NCBI RefSeq assembly: GCF_017591425.1
Contig: NW_024466607.1
Location: 11,044,501-11,108,500 of the forward strand
From: Ochotona curzoniae
Taxonomy: Eukaryota; Chordata; Mammalia; Lagomorpha; Ochotonidae
Reading direction: 5' to 3'
Length of the DNA stretch: 64,000 nt
Each line of letters opens with the position of its first letter. Positions within the stretch are counted from its first letter, which is position 1. This document shows, one piece after another, positions 10,400 to 21,285 of the stretch. The notes beneath the pieces were generated by a model. It was not told the DNA's origin and did no database searches. It saw only the letters and a list, made by a program, of their open reading frames with translations. The position numbers were made by a program, and so were the translations under genes.

Positions 10400-12119
10400 A
10401 GTATGAAAGGCGGAGCAGAGGAGGGATGTGGGGGGCTTCAGTCCCTTGGGGGGTGATTCTCACATGGCAGTGGTTGTGGTTTCGTCTTTATAAGGAAGAA
10501 GAGTTGTTTTTCCTCGTGTACTTTGTCAAGTATCCTTTTTGTTTGGACAAGACCTAGAAGGACAGATGATCCAGGTAAAGTCTGAATGATTGACAAGATG
10601 TCTTGGCAGGTGGCTGAAAGGGAGAGACAAAAAAGTTTGGGAATGTCAGAAAGATAGAAGTGGATGGGTAAGAGTCCACACATCCCTGTAGTAACCAAGG
10701 CTGGTGGAGAAAGAAAGCCAAAGCCAACCTGCCAGAAATAGAGAACAGAATAGCAGTATGCTTCCAAAAAACTAAAATATATATAACCACAAAGGATGTT
10801 TCCGTAGAAGGCCTGGTATAAGAGATGAACATAAACCCTGAGGGAGTTCAGAAGAATTCCTGGCCTTGAATCCCATTGGTGATCTTAGCATGCAGGAAGG
10901 ATCGGTCTCAGAGTTTGGAGGAGAGGGGCACAGTAAGTACCTTCCACCACTGCCAAGTGTGAGAAGGCTGAGGGGTCCTGCTCTTCTCTGACTTAGGGAA
11001 CCCAGATTCTGTTTTATCCAGAAGGAAAGGAGAGGAGGCAAGAAGTCAACTGAATTGTTGCATAAATATTTCTAAAACACTTTTCTTCCAAAACACATCG
11101 TTTTGTTTTTAACATTAAAAAATAATGACAGGATGATATAAGAGCTAGAGCCCTTTTATAATGGAGTGACATAGATTACATACTCCTAGGGTGGACAACA
11201 AGGATGAGAAGGCAGAGCCCTCTAGATATAGCCCTGGTTGGCAGCTGGAGGAAGACCAAAGCCAGTAGGCTTCTTCCCACTTCTAGTCTACAGCATATTT
11301 TTGGAAATGTGTGGTGTGGTTAAATGTCCCATTCTTACAAAGATTTGAGCCTTGGAATCTTTAACTTTATTCTCAGCTGGACTTGGGCCCAGGTTGACCA
11401 TCACTTAAGTGATTCCATGCCTTGGGGAGCCTAAGTTAGGGCTTTCATGTTCAAAGGACATGGTCCATTGAAGACTTGGAATATAGACTTGCTCTGATCT
11501 TCTTGCCTTCAGTTCTTGGAGCCAAAGCAGGCTGACTTTACAAAGGTGTTGTCTCACTGTCTTCTCCATCCCCCCACTTCCCGAATGAGAGGAAGATAAT
11601 GTAGTACAGGAGGGGAGGAGCTATGACCTGACTTATGGAGTTGAGCTCTTGGGCTTCGCAGAGCTTCCTAAGCAAACTCCTTCCAAGGCACCCATTTGTT
11701 ATGGAAACCAATCATGTTAGCCAAGCTTTTAAATGGACTTTGAGGACTTGGTCTGAGATAAAAGAAAGACAGTTTTGAAGTCTATGTTCAGCCAGCGTAG
11801 TCTGACTACCCCAGATATTAGACTCTAATCTTACATTAAACTATACCAATGGCCATTGAGCTTCCAAAGAATTCTCTTGCTGTGGTATAAAGGGCAGTGT
11901 CAGTGTGTCACTCAGATCATCCTCATCAGTCTGACATATTCAGCCTGCAGCTGTAGTAAGTATTGGCTGTTAGCAGCCCACACATACCCCCATTCATTCG
12001 CCTTAATGCCGGTAAGCATTGGCCTGTGAATCTTCCATTCAGTTACCCTAGGAAACTTTTGCCATTATCTGATTGACCAGAGGTTAGAAAGCCCAGAACC
12101 TTTGCCACCAGGTGGGGTC
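10400..12119. other. Repeat-poor unassigned sequence, no gene
   Basis: No CSINE in about 1.7 kb. Minus-strand frames of 89-109 codons at 10438-11041 are hydrophobic and overlap one another without recognisable domains; I treat them as chance frames. The rest holds no obvious structure. Confidence 0.4.
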
Positions 12120-12335
12120 AGATCTGGGGTTCAGTTCATGTTCCAGAGCTCCTTTTGAGTTCAATCAAATCAGGTTCCAGCTGAACCCACATTTTTTTAA
12201 ATTAATTCCATCTCTTGCCTACCCTGCTTCCTTCACTCTTCTCCTAAGAGCCATATTCCAATAAAATCACTTCCACAAGAACCTCCATCTCAGGCTCTGC
12301 TTCTAGAGAACCGGATTAGGATAATTGGAATTCAA
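12120..12335 (+). mobile_element. Old LTR-like 3' end
   Basis: 'taccctgcttccttcactcttctcc', 'gagccatattccaataaaatcac' and 'cctccatctcaggctctgcttctagagaaccggattagg' resemble the R-U5 end of an ancient endogenous LTR, with a polyadenylation-like AATAAA about 70 bases before the end. The left boundary is unclear. The 1.4 kb that follow (12336-13769) show no assignable feature. Confidence 0.35.
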
Positions 12336-13769
12336 AAGGAGTTAATTCATAAGAATTGAATTCACGCTTTAATTTGAAACATATACAGTATGCTAAACAG
12401 AAAACCATAATCTTAGGAGTCCAGAAAATACAACCCATGCCAAGTATTTCAATCAAGCTAACTTTAAAAGGAGGCCTAGTTACAGAGGTGTTGAAAGAGC
12501 TGAAAATGGGGCAGATGTGCCAACTAAAGATGATAAGGATTTAACCACCTATAGCACCGGAGGAACAAAGGCCAGAATCTAAGCGCTAGATTGCCTAGGT
12601 AGATTCAGCCTGGGAGTTGGAATATTGGGGAGACTGCCAGGAGAGAATTGCAAGCTGGATACAGTTCCACCTGCTCTCTCTTTCCCATTGATTTATTCCT
12701 TTAGCTGGGAACCTAACAAAATCAGAGGACAATAGCTTCTGTTTCAAGGGATATGTGTCATATAGGGCAAAGAGGAAGAGCAGGATTGAAGACCAGAGAA
12801 GTAAATGACCAGAACAGTACCAGAAGAAAACCTATAAATAACATGTAGAGCCAATCACAGGGATTTACATGGTAATTCCCCACTTCCTTCCATGAGTCAC
12901 TAGAGAAGCCATCAGTGCAGAAGGATCAGGAGACTTCTCGGAGGTATTTGCCTTCTCTTCCCTGTGTATGCTTCTGTTGACTTTTATTCCTTTCCTGTGG
13001 CTCACACTGGTTTATCACTTCCCATAGCAGGCCCGATTGTTGAAGCGCTGACTAAAGATCTTCTGTAGTATATTTTATCAAACTTCTCACTCCAGGATTT
13101 GCAGCAGAGCATCTTCATCAACTCTGGATCTGTGTATCTTTTTATCTTTGATCCTGTTTGCCACTGCACAGTTTAATAAAAATGTTAGGGTAGGAGCTTG
13201 TTTCTGATTTTGTAAGTGCAATTGTAAATAGTTCAGGAGTGTCACCTGCTTTCTGCTTTATGTGGTCAAATGGGTTGATAAACCTCCAGGATTTTGGGGG
13301 AAAGGGAAATCCTGTATCTGAATATTTTGTAGTTGACCACTTGTATCATTATCCATCCTACTTCACTCCCCATCAAGCTACTAGGGTTGCTATTTTTGCC
13401 CTTCCAGGTATGGATTGATAAGTGAAAACTAATGGATTAATCATCAAGTGTGAACCTCTAGTACCTTTTTCTATCAATTGGCAAAGCAATGCATCCCTTA
13501 TTTTTAGGTAAGCTGACTCTCATATATGGATCAAACGCTTCTCCTTTCTTATGCCCTCACAACAGAGCAGGCTTAGGAGACCTCCTGAACATGCATGCCC
13601 TTGGCTCCAGGAATTGGTTTACATCGAACCAATAGCTTCATCTCTGCAGATCACTGGAAATGGTGCCTGGCACCCAGAAATGTGAGTGTTTCTAAACTGT
13701 TAAGTAAAAGTCCTTTTGTATCCTCAACAATTTTGCATGGAACTCACAGGCTTCTTTGTTTTTAGTATC

Positions 13770-13870
13770 CTTTGTTCATTTATCACTTGTTTATTAGATG
13801 CCCACTATGGGTTTGGCCCTGAGTATGTGACAGTGATGGTAGGTGAAAAGGAGACGAGAGAACACGCCTG
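13770..13870 (-). mobile_element. L2 LINE 3'-end fragment
   Basis: 'gttcatttatcacttgtttattag', 'atgcccactatgggtttggccctg' and 'gtgacagtgatgg' mirror the L2 3' terminus read in reverse (ttcattcaacaaatatttattg, gcctactatgtgccaggc, acagcagtga). Diverged. Confidence 0.45.
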
Positions 13871-14469
13871 AATTTGGTGGATCTGCTCACAAGCATGGTA
13901 GGACATCTCAATGAGAATTTTGCTCAATATTTCTATTCTTTGGGGAAAAAATCCAACTTGAGAAAGGACTGCATACTAGGCAAGGCACTAGAATAGGCAC
14001 ATGTGTAATGGTTAATATTTCTTAGGAAAAATCTCATGAAATAATTAGTAACAAAACCAAAAAATTGGTTTGTAGCATAGATAGTATTATTTGCCTATAA
14101 TTTTTATATCTCTCTGTGGTTCTTTTGTGAGTGGCATTTACTTCCTCTCACATTGATGCTGGGTCTGGTTGTGGGACTTGCCTCAGCTCAAGGAACGTGG
14201 GCAGTGGCATGGTGTGAATTTGGAGCTGGAGCGTGAAGAGGAATCATCTACTGTTTATCTCTCATGTAGGAATCTTTCTCTTTGTACTGGGAAGGGTTCT
14301 TCTAAGGAAATGGTTGGGCTGTCTAGTGGGGAACCAAGTGAACAACATGAATGCTAGTACCTGGAGCTGAGCCTTCAAATTGCACCTGATTTACATGAGT
14401 ACCAGATAAATGCTTATAATTTAATTTTGGAGGTTGTTCATTGTACAATATTATAATAAAAATCTAGCT

Positions 14470-14600
14470 AGATGGTTGTTTTCCACCTGTAAAAGGAGAA
14501 TACTTGTACTTACCTCTGTACATCCTGGCTGCATGATTTTCAAAGGAAATAACATATGTAAAATACTAACCAGAGCGCCTGATGGTTTCACCATCATCAT
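14470..14600 (+). mobile_element. Possible MIR fragment
   Basis: 'ttttccacctgtaaaaggagaatac', 'acttacctctgtacatc' and 'ggaaataacatatgtaaaatac' follow the order of the MIR 3' half. Divergence is high, so confidence is low. The flanks, 13871-14469 and 14601-15127, hold nothing I can assign beyond 62-88 codon chance frames. Confidence 0.35.
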
Positions 14601-15127
14601 TAGTACTAATCCATTGGCCTCTTTAATAACTCTGGGATACACAATCTGTAGATCAGTCTATGATTTTTTTTACAAAAGTCAGTGCTCACATAATGACTGA
14701 GTCAACTGGGCTCAGATCATAATTACTCTCCAAGCTGACAACATTTTAGCTCAAGTTTCCCTTAATACATCAAGTGAAGACTGTGTGAATTGCAGGTGTT
14801 AAAATCCATTACCAAATCATTCCATTTGAGATCTTCAGGCCAATGGAACACGCTGTCACAATCCCTACACATCATGAAAGAGCCTGTTTTCTCACGAATA
14901 TCAAGTGAGAAGAGTGATTTAATAACAGCGATAATAGGCTTCCAAATGAAAATTCGGGTTCTGAGAATTAGGTCATCCTAAATGGAACTCAGAAACTTAG
15001 GCCTAAAAATAGACTTAATTCCATGCAGAGTAAGAGAGATGAAATGTTAAGGCCTGTAAAAGGCAAAAAGGTAGATCTTTGCATTAAGTTAGGATTCTCA
15101 GATATCCCACACTTGCTGAAAGGATCT

Positions 15128-15460
15128 AATGGTAACTTCCTGCATCAACTTGGCTTGGCCATGGTGCCAAGATACTTGGTCAGACATTATTCTAGAGGCT
15201 TTTATGAAGTGTTTTTATTTAATTGCTTGTGTTTTTGTATGGGACTATTATTTCCACCAACAGACTTTGAGTAAAGTGGATTACACTCCATAATGGGAAT
15301 TGGCCTTGTCAACCAACTGGTAATGTTAGAAGGGGCAGAGTTGATCTTGGAAGAAGAGGGAATCCGGCCAGCAGATGGCCTTTTGACTCTAATTTCAGCT
15401 CTTCCCTGAGTTCTTTAGCCTGCAGTCTTACTCTGCTGATGTCTGACTAGTGAAGTTTCG
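15128..15460 (+). mobile_element. MaLR LTR, MLT1 type (solo)
   Basis: Clear match in order to the MLT1 LTR: 'aacttggcttggccatggtgccaagatacttggtcagac', 'attattctagaggcttttatgaag', 'gagtaaagtggattacactcc', 'ggccttgtcaaccaactgg', 'ccggccagcagatggcc' and 'cagctcttccctgag'. Both the start ('ggtaacttcctgcatcaac') and a 3' region are present, with no gag- or pol-like sequence beside it, so it is a solo LTR. One of the better identified old repeats in the window. Confidence 0.75.
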
Positions 15461-15628
15461 ATACTTATGAAATTTAATTTTTAAAATATGTGTGAAGGAG
15501 ACACACACATGCTCTTATTTCTCTTGAGAAACTTGGCCAGCGATAGAACAAAGAAGTCCACTCACTATTAAAGGCCCATGGCTGACAAGCTTGAGTCTCT
15601 CTCAACACCTTGTCCAAATGATAGGGTC

Positions 15629-15667
15629 TCCTGAGGTTACCTTGTAGAGATCCTGAGGTTACCTTGT
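15629..15667. repeat. Short direct repeat, period 22
   Basis: The 17-mer 'tcctgaggttaccttgt' occurs at 15629-15645 and again at 15651-15667, separated by 'agaga'. A local duplication with no associated function visible. Confidence 0.9.
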
Positions 15668-16799
15668 GGTTCCTTTTCCTGTTTCTCTCAGGAGACCCCA
15701 AAAAGAAACAGAGAATAATCCTCAGTAACATCTTTGGAGGCATGGAGAAAGAGGCAGAACTAAAACAGGGTGGATTTTTCCTGTCCAATCTAAGCTATCC
15801 AGGACAGCCTCAGGTAAAGCCCCACCAGCATGAACTCAGCATCTCCACGTGTGCTCACATGCTGGGTCCAACTGCCATGCTCTGTAGCCAGGAGAATCCA
15901 GAAACTCCAGATAACAAAAATATCACATCCAAAACTCCAAATGAATCCTAGAGGTTTCAGAATATCTATAAAGAAGTAGACTTAAAAGATGTTTATTTTA
16001 GTGACACCTTCTTTATTTGGAGACATTGCAGAGCTAGTCAGATAATCCCCATACATTGGCTTTTGTACCAGAAGAAGTTACCTTGTTAGTCACTTTGAGT
16101 GTAAGCGACATGGCTCCAACGCCAGGGAGGCTCTCTTCTTTTATAGCAGGTTGCTGGCATCTGCTGCCAGTCTAGCATGCACAGGCTTGTCTGGAAGGTG
16201 CACTGAGACAAACAATAGGTACTAACTCTGTGATTTGTGGCATTACCTGTTCAAAGGAAACAGCACAGGCACATCATGTCCAAGCCCAGGGAATGATGTT
16301 AGCTCAAGTACAGTCAGTCTGGACACATAAACCCACCTCAGGCCTTCTGCACCTGCTCATATATTCTTCTTACAGATATTCTCATTGCCTTGAATTCATT
16401 TTACATAATCTTCACAGTTTATTAAATTTAAAAAAGGAAATCAAATGACACCAAACGAAGGAGAACAATGGAGCAAGAACAAAAGTGACAGGACAGGCCC
16501 AGCTCCTTGCTCGTGGCTCAGTGACAGTCTGGCTGATGGATGTTCTTCAGCTCTGACGACTCCACAAACATAACCTAGTGGCTGAGACATCAACAAATGA
16601 AGCAGTCCAACAACTCATTCAGCTCCAGATGACTTTCTGTATCAGTCGCAGAGTGGTTCAGTAGGACCATGTGGTTGTCTTTAGCGTATAGAGGCTCAAG
16701 TGATGGTAGCTGGCTGATTTCAAATGAAACCCTTCTGAAATGGATGTTGTCACTGGAGTTTTATAGGAGAGTGGGGTCAAATTCTTGGCTTTGATGCTC
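15668..16799. other. Unassigned sequence, no gene
   Basis: Frames of 72-104 codons occur on both strands (for example 15474-15788 minus and 15664-15951 plus) but overlap in opposite strands and resemble nothing known. No CSINE lies in this stretch. Confidence 0.4.
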
Positions 16800-16925
16800 C
16801 GTTCAGTCATTAACTAATGCAGTGTCTGTCACGTGCCAGGCATTGTGCCAGATAATAGTGATGTAGCAGTGAACAAAACAGACGTATCTCCTACCTTCCT
16901 GAAGCTCAAAATCTAGAGAAATAAT
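16800..16925 (-). mobile_element. L2 LINE 3'-end fragment
   Basis: 'cattaactaatgcagtg', 'cacgtgccaggcattgtgcc', 'atagtgatgtagcagtgaacaaaacagac' and 'cttcctgaagctcaaaatctagag' are the reverse of the L2 terminus. The best L2 match in the left half. Confidence 0.65.
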
Positions 16926-17324
16926 CTAGAAAAATAAATAAATAGTCAGAAGGCTGTCAGGGCTTTTAAGAAGATTATTGATTTGAAAGAGAGGTGGGGG
17001 AGATAGCAGAGAAAGCGATCTTCCCAGGATGATGATGCCGGGGGAGTTGGAGGGGAGGGCAATGGAGCTGGGCCAGGATGAATCCAGGAGATCGTAAAAT
17101 GATATAAAAGGCAAAATGGTACAAAATAAAAAGTAAATTTCGTCTTCTTCTCAGAGGCCCTTGGTCTCCGTCCTCACACATCCACTGGGTACAGTTGTGA
17201 TGACAATTTGTGTTGTCCTCATTACCAGTGACATAAATCAGCTTTTCTTGTTCTTCTTTGATGCCATCTGGATGTTCTCTGACCTTGCATTTATCTCATT
17301 AGGTCCTATGTGATTTTTCTTTCC

Positions 17325-17356
<32 letters not shown>

Positions 17357-17625
17357 GCTATTGTTTTAATTTGAAACACAGCCAAGCAGATGGAAAGAGC
17401 TTCCATCCACTGGTTCACTCCCCAAATGTCCATAATGCCTACGCCTGGGCCGGGTTGAAGTTGGGGGCCAAGGACTTCCTCCTGGTCTCAGTATGGATGG
17501 CAGCGACTTAACCCACTTGACCTATCAACTGTTGCCTCCACAGATATGCCTTAGCAGGGATCTGGACACGAGAGCTGGAGGTCTCTGATGTGACATGCCC
17601 GTATAGGCATTTTAGCCTGCCCCGC
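17325..17625 (-). mobile_element. Old CSINE with an expanded (TTA)n tail
   Basis: The tail side is a TTA/TAA run at 17325-17356, followed by 'gaaacacagccaagcag', 'cttccatccactggttcactcccc', 'cctgggccgggttgaag', 'cacttgac' and 'gccttagcagggatctgg'. The element's A-rich 3' tail has probably grown into a trinucleotide microsatellite. Confidence 0.65.
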
Positions 17626-17717
17626 TCTTGTTAATTTGTCATTCTCTGTATTCCAGATACAAATCTTCATTAGTTGTATGTCACAAATATTTTCTCCCAC
17701 TCAGTGACTTGCATTCT

Positions 17718-17950
17718 TTTATTTATTTATTTATTTTGAGGATATTCACATAGGTGTTAGGATGGGAAGGATCAAGGATTAAGGGAAAGTGGTTGAGACC
17801 ATTGTTTCCAAATTTTCTTTTTCTTTCTCCTGTATTTGGGAGAAGGAGGATAGACAAGTGGAACAGCCATACCCAGCCTCCAACCGCCTCACTACCCAAG
17901 GGATGGGGAATGGCCACCTGATTTCAACCGGGGGTCCCTGATGTGGCGCA
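17718..17950 (-). mobile_element. L1-3'-end-like dispersed repeat, copy 1 (inserted in older L1)
   Basis: On the minus strand it reads a GC-rich 'ggaggctgggtatgg' part, 'ctcctt..cccaaatacaggagaaag', 'aaatttggaaacaatgg', 'cccttaatccttgatccttccc', 'cacctatgtgaatatcctc' and then a TAAA-type A-rich tail. The same blocks recur at 48714-48900 and 56035-56215. The layout fits the 3' UTR terminus of a lagomorph L1 subfamily, though I infer that rather than recognise it with certainty. Confidence 0.5.
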
Positions 17951-18627
17951 TGCTCCAAGGGTTCTGCTCAAGTGATTCCAATGATTCTGAAATGCTGTTA
18001 ATCTCACCAATCCAAGATTGAGGAAATCCTTCCAAGGTCCATTGCTTGATATAGGATTTGCTTTCTTAAAAGTGATTTTGATGAGCAGAAATTCTTGATT
18101 TTGGGTCCGATTTTGAATAATTGTTTCACTTGGTCAGGGTGTTTTGCCCCTTGTTTATTTAACTCATCATAATGAAGGTATTTTCCTGTATTACTTTATA
18201 GGGAATTTATTGTTTTGTTGTCCACATTTACATTTAAAATTCCCTTGGGATTGATTTTGTGCATGGTGCGAAATAGTGGTTCAGTTAATTTACTTTTTTC
18301 CTCAGTGATAGCACATTGTTTGAGCAACATTTATTAGAAGTAGTTTTCTGAACCCTCTGCAATGCTGTCCCTATCATAAATCAATAATCAATGATTACAG
18401 AGGTGTGCTTCCTGACATCTGTTCTGTATCTTTAGTGTATTTGCTACATTTTTAGCATGGTATCTACACACTAATTATAGAGCTTTGTGATAGTTTTTGT
18501 TGTCTGAAAGAACAAAGCACTATGCTTCGTCGTCTTGTTTAAGAATGTCTTGATTATTCTTGGTTCTTTGTATTTACATAATAATTTTGGAAAAATACTA
18601 ATAATTTTAAAGAGAAAAATCAGGGGG

Positions 18628-18795
18628 TAGAGGGAGACATTGTAGAGCAGCAAGTTAGGCCACTATCTGGGGTGTCTGCATCCTCTCAGGGAGTGCCAGC
18701 TTGTTGAGTCCTGGCTGTTCTGCACTTTGAATCCAGCTTCCTGCTGATGCGCCTGGGTTCCTGTTACCCTCCTGGGGCATGGAGTCCATAAGGCA
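18628..18795 (+). mobile_element. Old CSINE, 3'-truncated
   Basis: Head 'gggagacattgtagagcagcaagttaggcc', 'ggggtgtctgcatcc', 'ttgagtcctggctgttctgc', 'tccagcttcctgctgatgcgcctggg'. The rest of the body and the tail are absent or replaced. Confidence 0.6.
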
Positions 18796-18849
18796 GACCC
18801 TAGTAGGAAGTCCTTAGGTCATGTGGGGCTAGTGCGTAGGAGAGGGTGT

Positions 18850-19078
18850 AGAAGTCTTAGTTTGGGCCCAGCTCTCTCTGCTTCCTGCCTTGGAGTGTGG
18901 CCCTTCTTTCACACACTTGCTCCGCCATTGCCATCCTCCATCCCCACCTGATGCTACACCAGTAGGAGGTCTCCCAACCTTGGACCAGAACCTATAGAAT
19001 GGTGAGCCAAATAAACCTTTTCTCTTTATAAAGTTAGTTGTCTCAGACATTCCATTGTAGTATCAAAAAGCTGATCAA
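18850..19078 (+). mobile_element. Old LTR-like 3' end (MaLR/THE-MST style)
   Basis: 'tgcttcctgccttggagtg', 'cttgctccgccattgcc', 'agaatggtgagccaaataaacc', 'cttttctctttataaagttag' and 'aaaaagctgatcaacacacc'. The '..tgagccaaataaacctttt..' polyadenylation region and the terminal '..ctgactaacaca'-like end are typical of MaLR-group LTR 3' ends. Not accompanied by internal sequence. Confidence 0.5.
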
Positions 19079-19084
19079 CACACC

Positions 19085-19318
19085 TTGTATTTGCAGCTAG
19101 GGCTGGGCCAGGCCAAGGACAAGAATTTGGAACTTCATCCAGTGCTCCCACGTAGGTGCAGGGATCCAAGCACTTGGATTGTCTTCCACTGTTTTCCCAG
19201 GCACATTAGCAGAGAGCTGGATTAGAAATGGAGCAGCTAGAAATAAAATCGGTACTCATTGGGGACACTGGTGTCACAGGCCACAACTTAATCTGCTATG
19301 CCACAACACCACGCCCTG
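19085..19318 (-). mobile_element. Old CSINE, tail missing
   Basis: Minus strand: 'gctagggctgggccaggcc', 'gctcccacgtaggtgcaggg', 'ttttcccaggcacattagcag', 'ggagcagctag' and head 'caacttaatctgctatgccacaacacc'. The pyrimidine-rich tail region is not present at the left, where the MaLR-like LTR ends. Confidence 0.7.
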
Positions 19319-19759
19319 TTTTATATTTCTGTACTAAGTCTACAGTTTATGAAGTCGTTGTTTTGTATGTGTATGACTGGATTATGTTTGCTTTCAGGGA
19401 GAAATTTCATGTAAAATCATGGTAAAATTGACTTTTTTCATCTCTTGTTTTGGTCTTGTTAGGTTTTGGTAATAAGTTATACTAGCATCTTAAGAGGAAT
19501 TGAAACTTGTTCTGCAATTTTCTGTTTTCTAAAAGAGTTTAAGGCTGGAATGATTTCTTTCGTAAATTTTGTTACAGTTGAACTATGACACCATGGGACC
19601 TGTGGTTGTTTTTATATGGATTTTATTTTTCGTTATAGATTACATGTTCAATATTTATAGCTATTTAAGTGCCTAAAAATGTCTCCTTGTGTCACTTTTT
19701 GTAAATTTTATTTTGTCCATGTCACTCAATGCATTTAATTTTCAAAGTTATTGACATTT

Positions 19760-20068
19760 TTTTGAAGATTTATTTATCATTATTGGAAAGCCAGGTAAAG
19801 AGAAGAGGAGAGACAGAAAGGAAGATCTCTGTCCATCAGTTCACTCCCCAAGTGGCCACAACGGCCAGAGCTGAGCCGATCTGAAACCAGGAACCTCTTC
19901 CAGGTCTCCCACGTGGGTGCAGAGCCCCAAGGCTTTACGCCATCCTTGGCTGCTTTCTCAGGCCACAAGCAGGGAATTGAATGGGAAGTGGGGCCTCCAG
20001 GATTAGAACTAGTGCCCAAATGGGATCCCAGTGCATGCAAGATGAAGACTTTAGCTGCTGGGCCTGAA
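19760..20068 (-). mobile_element. Pika-type CSINE, full length
   Basis: Tail 'tttgaagatttatttatc', 'gaggagagacagaaaggaagatc', 'cagttcactccccaag', 'gaacctcttccaggtctcccacgtgggtgcag', 'ggctttacgcc', 'ttctcaggccacaagcaggg', 'gattagaactagtgcccaaatgggatccc' and head 'actttagctgctgggcc'. It splits the antisense L1 ORF2, which resumes directly after 20068. Confidence 0.85.
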
Positions 20069-20335
20069 ATGTTTTTAATAATGCTCTTTTATTATCATTT
20101 TAATGTCTATGAAATCTGGTTATATTATTTATCTGTGTGGATTTTTTCTAATCAATTTTAACAGAGCTTTATCAATTTGATTAGTCTTTACCAAGGACCA
20201 ACTTCGTTGGCCTTGTTGATTTTTGTCTTTCATATATTATTTCATATGTTTATTGTATTTTGGGGGAGATATTATTTCTTTCCTCCATTTTTTTTTCAAA
20301 TTATTTTGCTTCCTTTTTGTAATTACCTGAGTTGA

Positions 20336-21069
20336 ATAAAACCTGGCTATCTAGAATTGTCAAGCTGAGTTGATTCACAGATTCACGTGCACACATATGC
20401 AGGCATAATCGATGGTGTGGCTGCAAGCAGCAGGCGCGCACCTCTGCGTAACAGAAGCTCAAGATGATCACCAAATGGATGGCAGAGCTGAGCAGGAAGG
20501 TTTCGAAGAGAATAGGAGCTGAGCCACTCCATGGATCTGGGAAGTAGAACAACCGCTTTCAATTAGTCCTGTGCAGAAGTCAAATCCCCGGGAACAAGCA
20601 TCTGGACTTGTGTGAAGCGCCCGCCTCCCGGCCAGAGGCAGACTGCACGCAGCGAGGAGGACTGCTTCCTCCAAATCCAGTTCAGAGGCTGTTGTGAAAA
20701 CGCTCGGGAATGGATGCTGAGCAGACAAAAATAGCAGATGTCCATTCTAAAAGGAAAAAGAGCAATAGAGCAAGAGAGACACAGGAGCCAGCAAGCAGAA
20801 GAGAGAGAAAAAAGCAAGGAAATAGGGAACAGGGGGAGGGGTGGTTCAGACCAGTGTGAATCGTCTCAAGGGACGGAAAGGGCCAGCAACCAAGAAGAAG
20901 ATTTGCAGCTTGTGTTAGCATCTATTATCCCCTTGCCCATCTTCCAAGTGATAATACTGCCAGCACTTTGCTAGGACTGACTCCATTTCTCCACTGGGCT
21001 AACCGACACTATGTAATGGGAACTGTGTAAGTGTCCCAGCTCTTCACCATCCACTTCCCAGGAACGCCG
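20336..21069. other. Unassigned, locally GC-richer stretch
   Basis: After the L1 ends, 20380-20690 contains scattered CpGs ('caggcgcgcacc', 'gaagcgcccgcctcccgg') but is too short and sparse to be a CpG island. 20770-20880 is purine-rich on the plus strand. Four overlapping minus-strand frames of 79-86 codons carry no recognisable domain. It could be an old LTR, but I cannot name it. Confidence 0.4.
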
Positions 21070-21285
21070 CTGAGTCTCAGAGGATCTGAGTAGGGTTGAC
21101 ATGCAGTCCCCTAAAGTGGTACCTTGCTTGATAATTCACTTTGTATTAGATCCCTGTCACTGGGTTTCCCTTACCCACTCCCATATCAGTGTTTCCTACT
21201 CTCTGCTGCCAGCTAAGCTACCTGCACTCAAATCTTTGTCTCAGAGTCTGATGCTGGGAGAGCCCTAAACTGAGATACTCTGCAT
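21070..21285 (+). mobile_element. Possible old LTR-like 3' end
   Basis: 'ctaagctacctgcactcaaatc', 'tttgtctcagagtctgatgctggg' and 'agccctaaactgagatac' resemble the ending of ancient LTRs with a '..gtctcagggtctgcttttggggaaccc..' theme. Weak. The sequence from 21286 to 22094 holds only short frames. Confidence 0.3.

Larger units (their letters stand above)
17630..20335 (-). mobile_element. Ancient L1, antisense ORF2, broken up by later insertions
   Basis: The plus strand reads antisense L1 ORF2 in correct order: 'cacaaatattttctcccactc' (17690), 'gggattgattttgtgcatggtg' (18250), 'gcaacatttattagaag' (18327), 'aggttttggtaataag' (19460), 'gtcactcaatgcatttaat' (19720), and 'ttgattagtctttaccaaggaccaac' (20180). 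Roughly a kilobase of ORF2 is absent between 18590 and 19320. Frameshifts and stops are everywhere, so it is dead. At least five later elements interrupt it (17718-17950, 18628-18795, 18850-19078, 19085-19318, 19760-20068). Confidence 0.7.

Noticed and set aside
12240..12275. AATAAA as a gene polyadenylation signal
   Set aside because: It lies inside an LTR-like 3' end and there is no upstream coding exon. The same holds for the AATAAA at 13173 and others in A+T-rich DNA.
20380..20700. CpG island or promoter
   Set aside because: CpGs are scattered and the GC-rich part is only about 300 bases; there is no downstream exon-like sequence.
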